A DNA stretch of 5,456 bases from Magnetovibrio sp. (GTDB lineage: Bacteria; Pseudomonadota; Alphaproteobacteria; Rhodospirillales; Magnetovibrionaceae), in NCBI GenBank assembly GCA_016763895.1, contig JAESSV010000036.1:1-5456 (forward strand), in the 5' to 3' direction. Numbering within the stretch: the first letter of the stretch is position 1; each line of letters opens with the position of its first letter. A program made the position numbers and the translations under genes. Below are positions 5,179 to 5,456 of this stretch, piece by piece. Below the pieces are notes generated by a model. It was given only the letters and a program-made list of their open reading frames with translations. It was not told the origin of the DNA and did no database searches.

Positions 5179-5456
5179 ATGATCCAACTTGACGACATCC
5201 ATAAAACTTACGGAACCGGGGCGGCAAGCGTCGCGGTTCTTAAAGGCGTGTCGTTGCGCATAAAACGTGGCGAGATGTGCGCCATTATGGGGGCGTCCGG
5301 ATCGGGCAAAAGCACCTTGCTCAATATCCTCGGTCTTTTGGATCAGCCGACATCGGGACGGTATCAGTTGGACGACATGGACGTTCAAGGGGCGGGTGCC
5401 GACGAACTGGCGGATCTGCGCAATCACCGCATTGGATTTGTTTTTCAGGCCTTTCA
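5179..5456 (+). CDS. ABC transporter ATP-binding protein, LolD/MacB type (partial)
   Basis: The first 92 codons are present and the gene runs off the right edge. The start M-I-Q-L-D-D-I-H-K-T-Y-G is typical of the family, followed by V-L-K-G-V-S-L. The Walker A motif G-A-S-G-S-G-K-S-T lies at residues 38-46, and the Q-loop context I-G-F-V-F-Q-A-F at 85-92. The spacing and the N-I-L-G-L-L-D-x-P-T-S-G segment (49-60) fit ATPases that partner with FtsX/MacB-type permeases, which move lipoproteins, peptides or other substrates from the inner membrane by mechanotransmission. Walker B and the signature motif lie beyond the window. GGG directly abuts the ATG, so the ribosome binding site is poor; the gene may rely on coupling to the chaperone-like gene 13 nt upstream. 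The substrate cannot be predicted; a permease gene is expected downstream. Confidence 0.9.
   Translation, partial: MIQLDDIHKTYGTGAASVAVLKGVSLRIKRGEMCAIMGASGSGKSTLLNILGLLDQPTSGRYQLDDMDVQGAGADELADLRNHRIGFVFQAF

Noticed and set aside
1..5456. CRISPR array, tRNA or rRNA gene, or insertion sequence
   Set aside because: No regularly spaced identical repeats, cloverleaf-forming segment, ribosomal RNA signature, transposase frame or terminal inverted repeats with target duplication were seen on either strand.

Overview
The window looks like a chromosomal segment of a Gram-negative bacterium, probably an alphaproteobacterium. The grounds are Sec signal peptides, a PapD-type periplasmic chaperone fold, a LolD/MacB-type ABC ATPase and several -24/-12 (sigma-54, RpoN) promoters. 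The genus cannot be named from the sequence. Base composition is uneven: intergenic stretches at 1-445 and 3915-4289 are very AT-rich, while the chaperone and ABC genes at the right end are clearly richer in GC.

Layout. 1-445 is a gene-free AT-rich leader with dyads and a plausible sigma-70 promoter. 446-886 encodes a small secreted, basic, Trp/Tyr-rich protein of unknown function, followed by a terminator-like hairpin. 1015-3268 holds three same-strand paralogues of an unrecognised family: two intact genes (1015-1704 and 1891-2538) and a third copy (2544-3268) broken by a frameshift. A fourth, diverged member lies convergently at 3345-3914 on the minus strand. At the right end, 4290-5165 encodes an exported PapD-like protein, and 13 nt later an ABC ATPase begins at 5179 and runs off the window.

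Most notable result. Each of the three independently transcribed family members is preceded, 44-49 nt before its start codon, by an excellent sigma-54 promoter of the form TGGCA[T/C]-N5-TTGCA with exact GG-N10-GC spacing (955-970, 1828-1843, and 3964-3979 on the minus strand). The proteins share an N-terminal module of about 75 residues: an aliphatic third residue, a Ser/Thr/Asn-rich start, a GQA box, and an A[V/I]TG...L/I-S/A-x-E/D...Q-x-x-N/D box. The intact plus-strand pair align without a gap through residue 75. The C-terminal parts diverge, and the minus-strand gene has an apparently unrelated C-terminus. Together these suggest an RpoN-controlled, duplicating family with a constant N-terminus and variable C-terminus. 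Secretion through a flagellar or type III-like apparatus is one hypothesis, not a demonstrated role.

The chaperone-like and ABC genes look like a separate transcription unit concerned with the envelope; nothing in the sequence ties them to the paralogue family.
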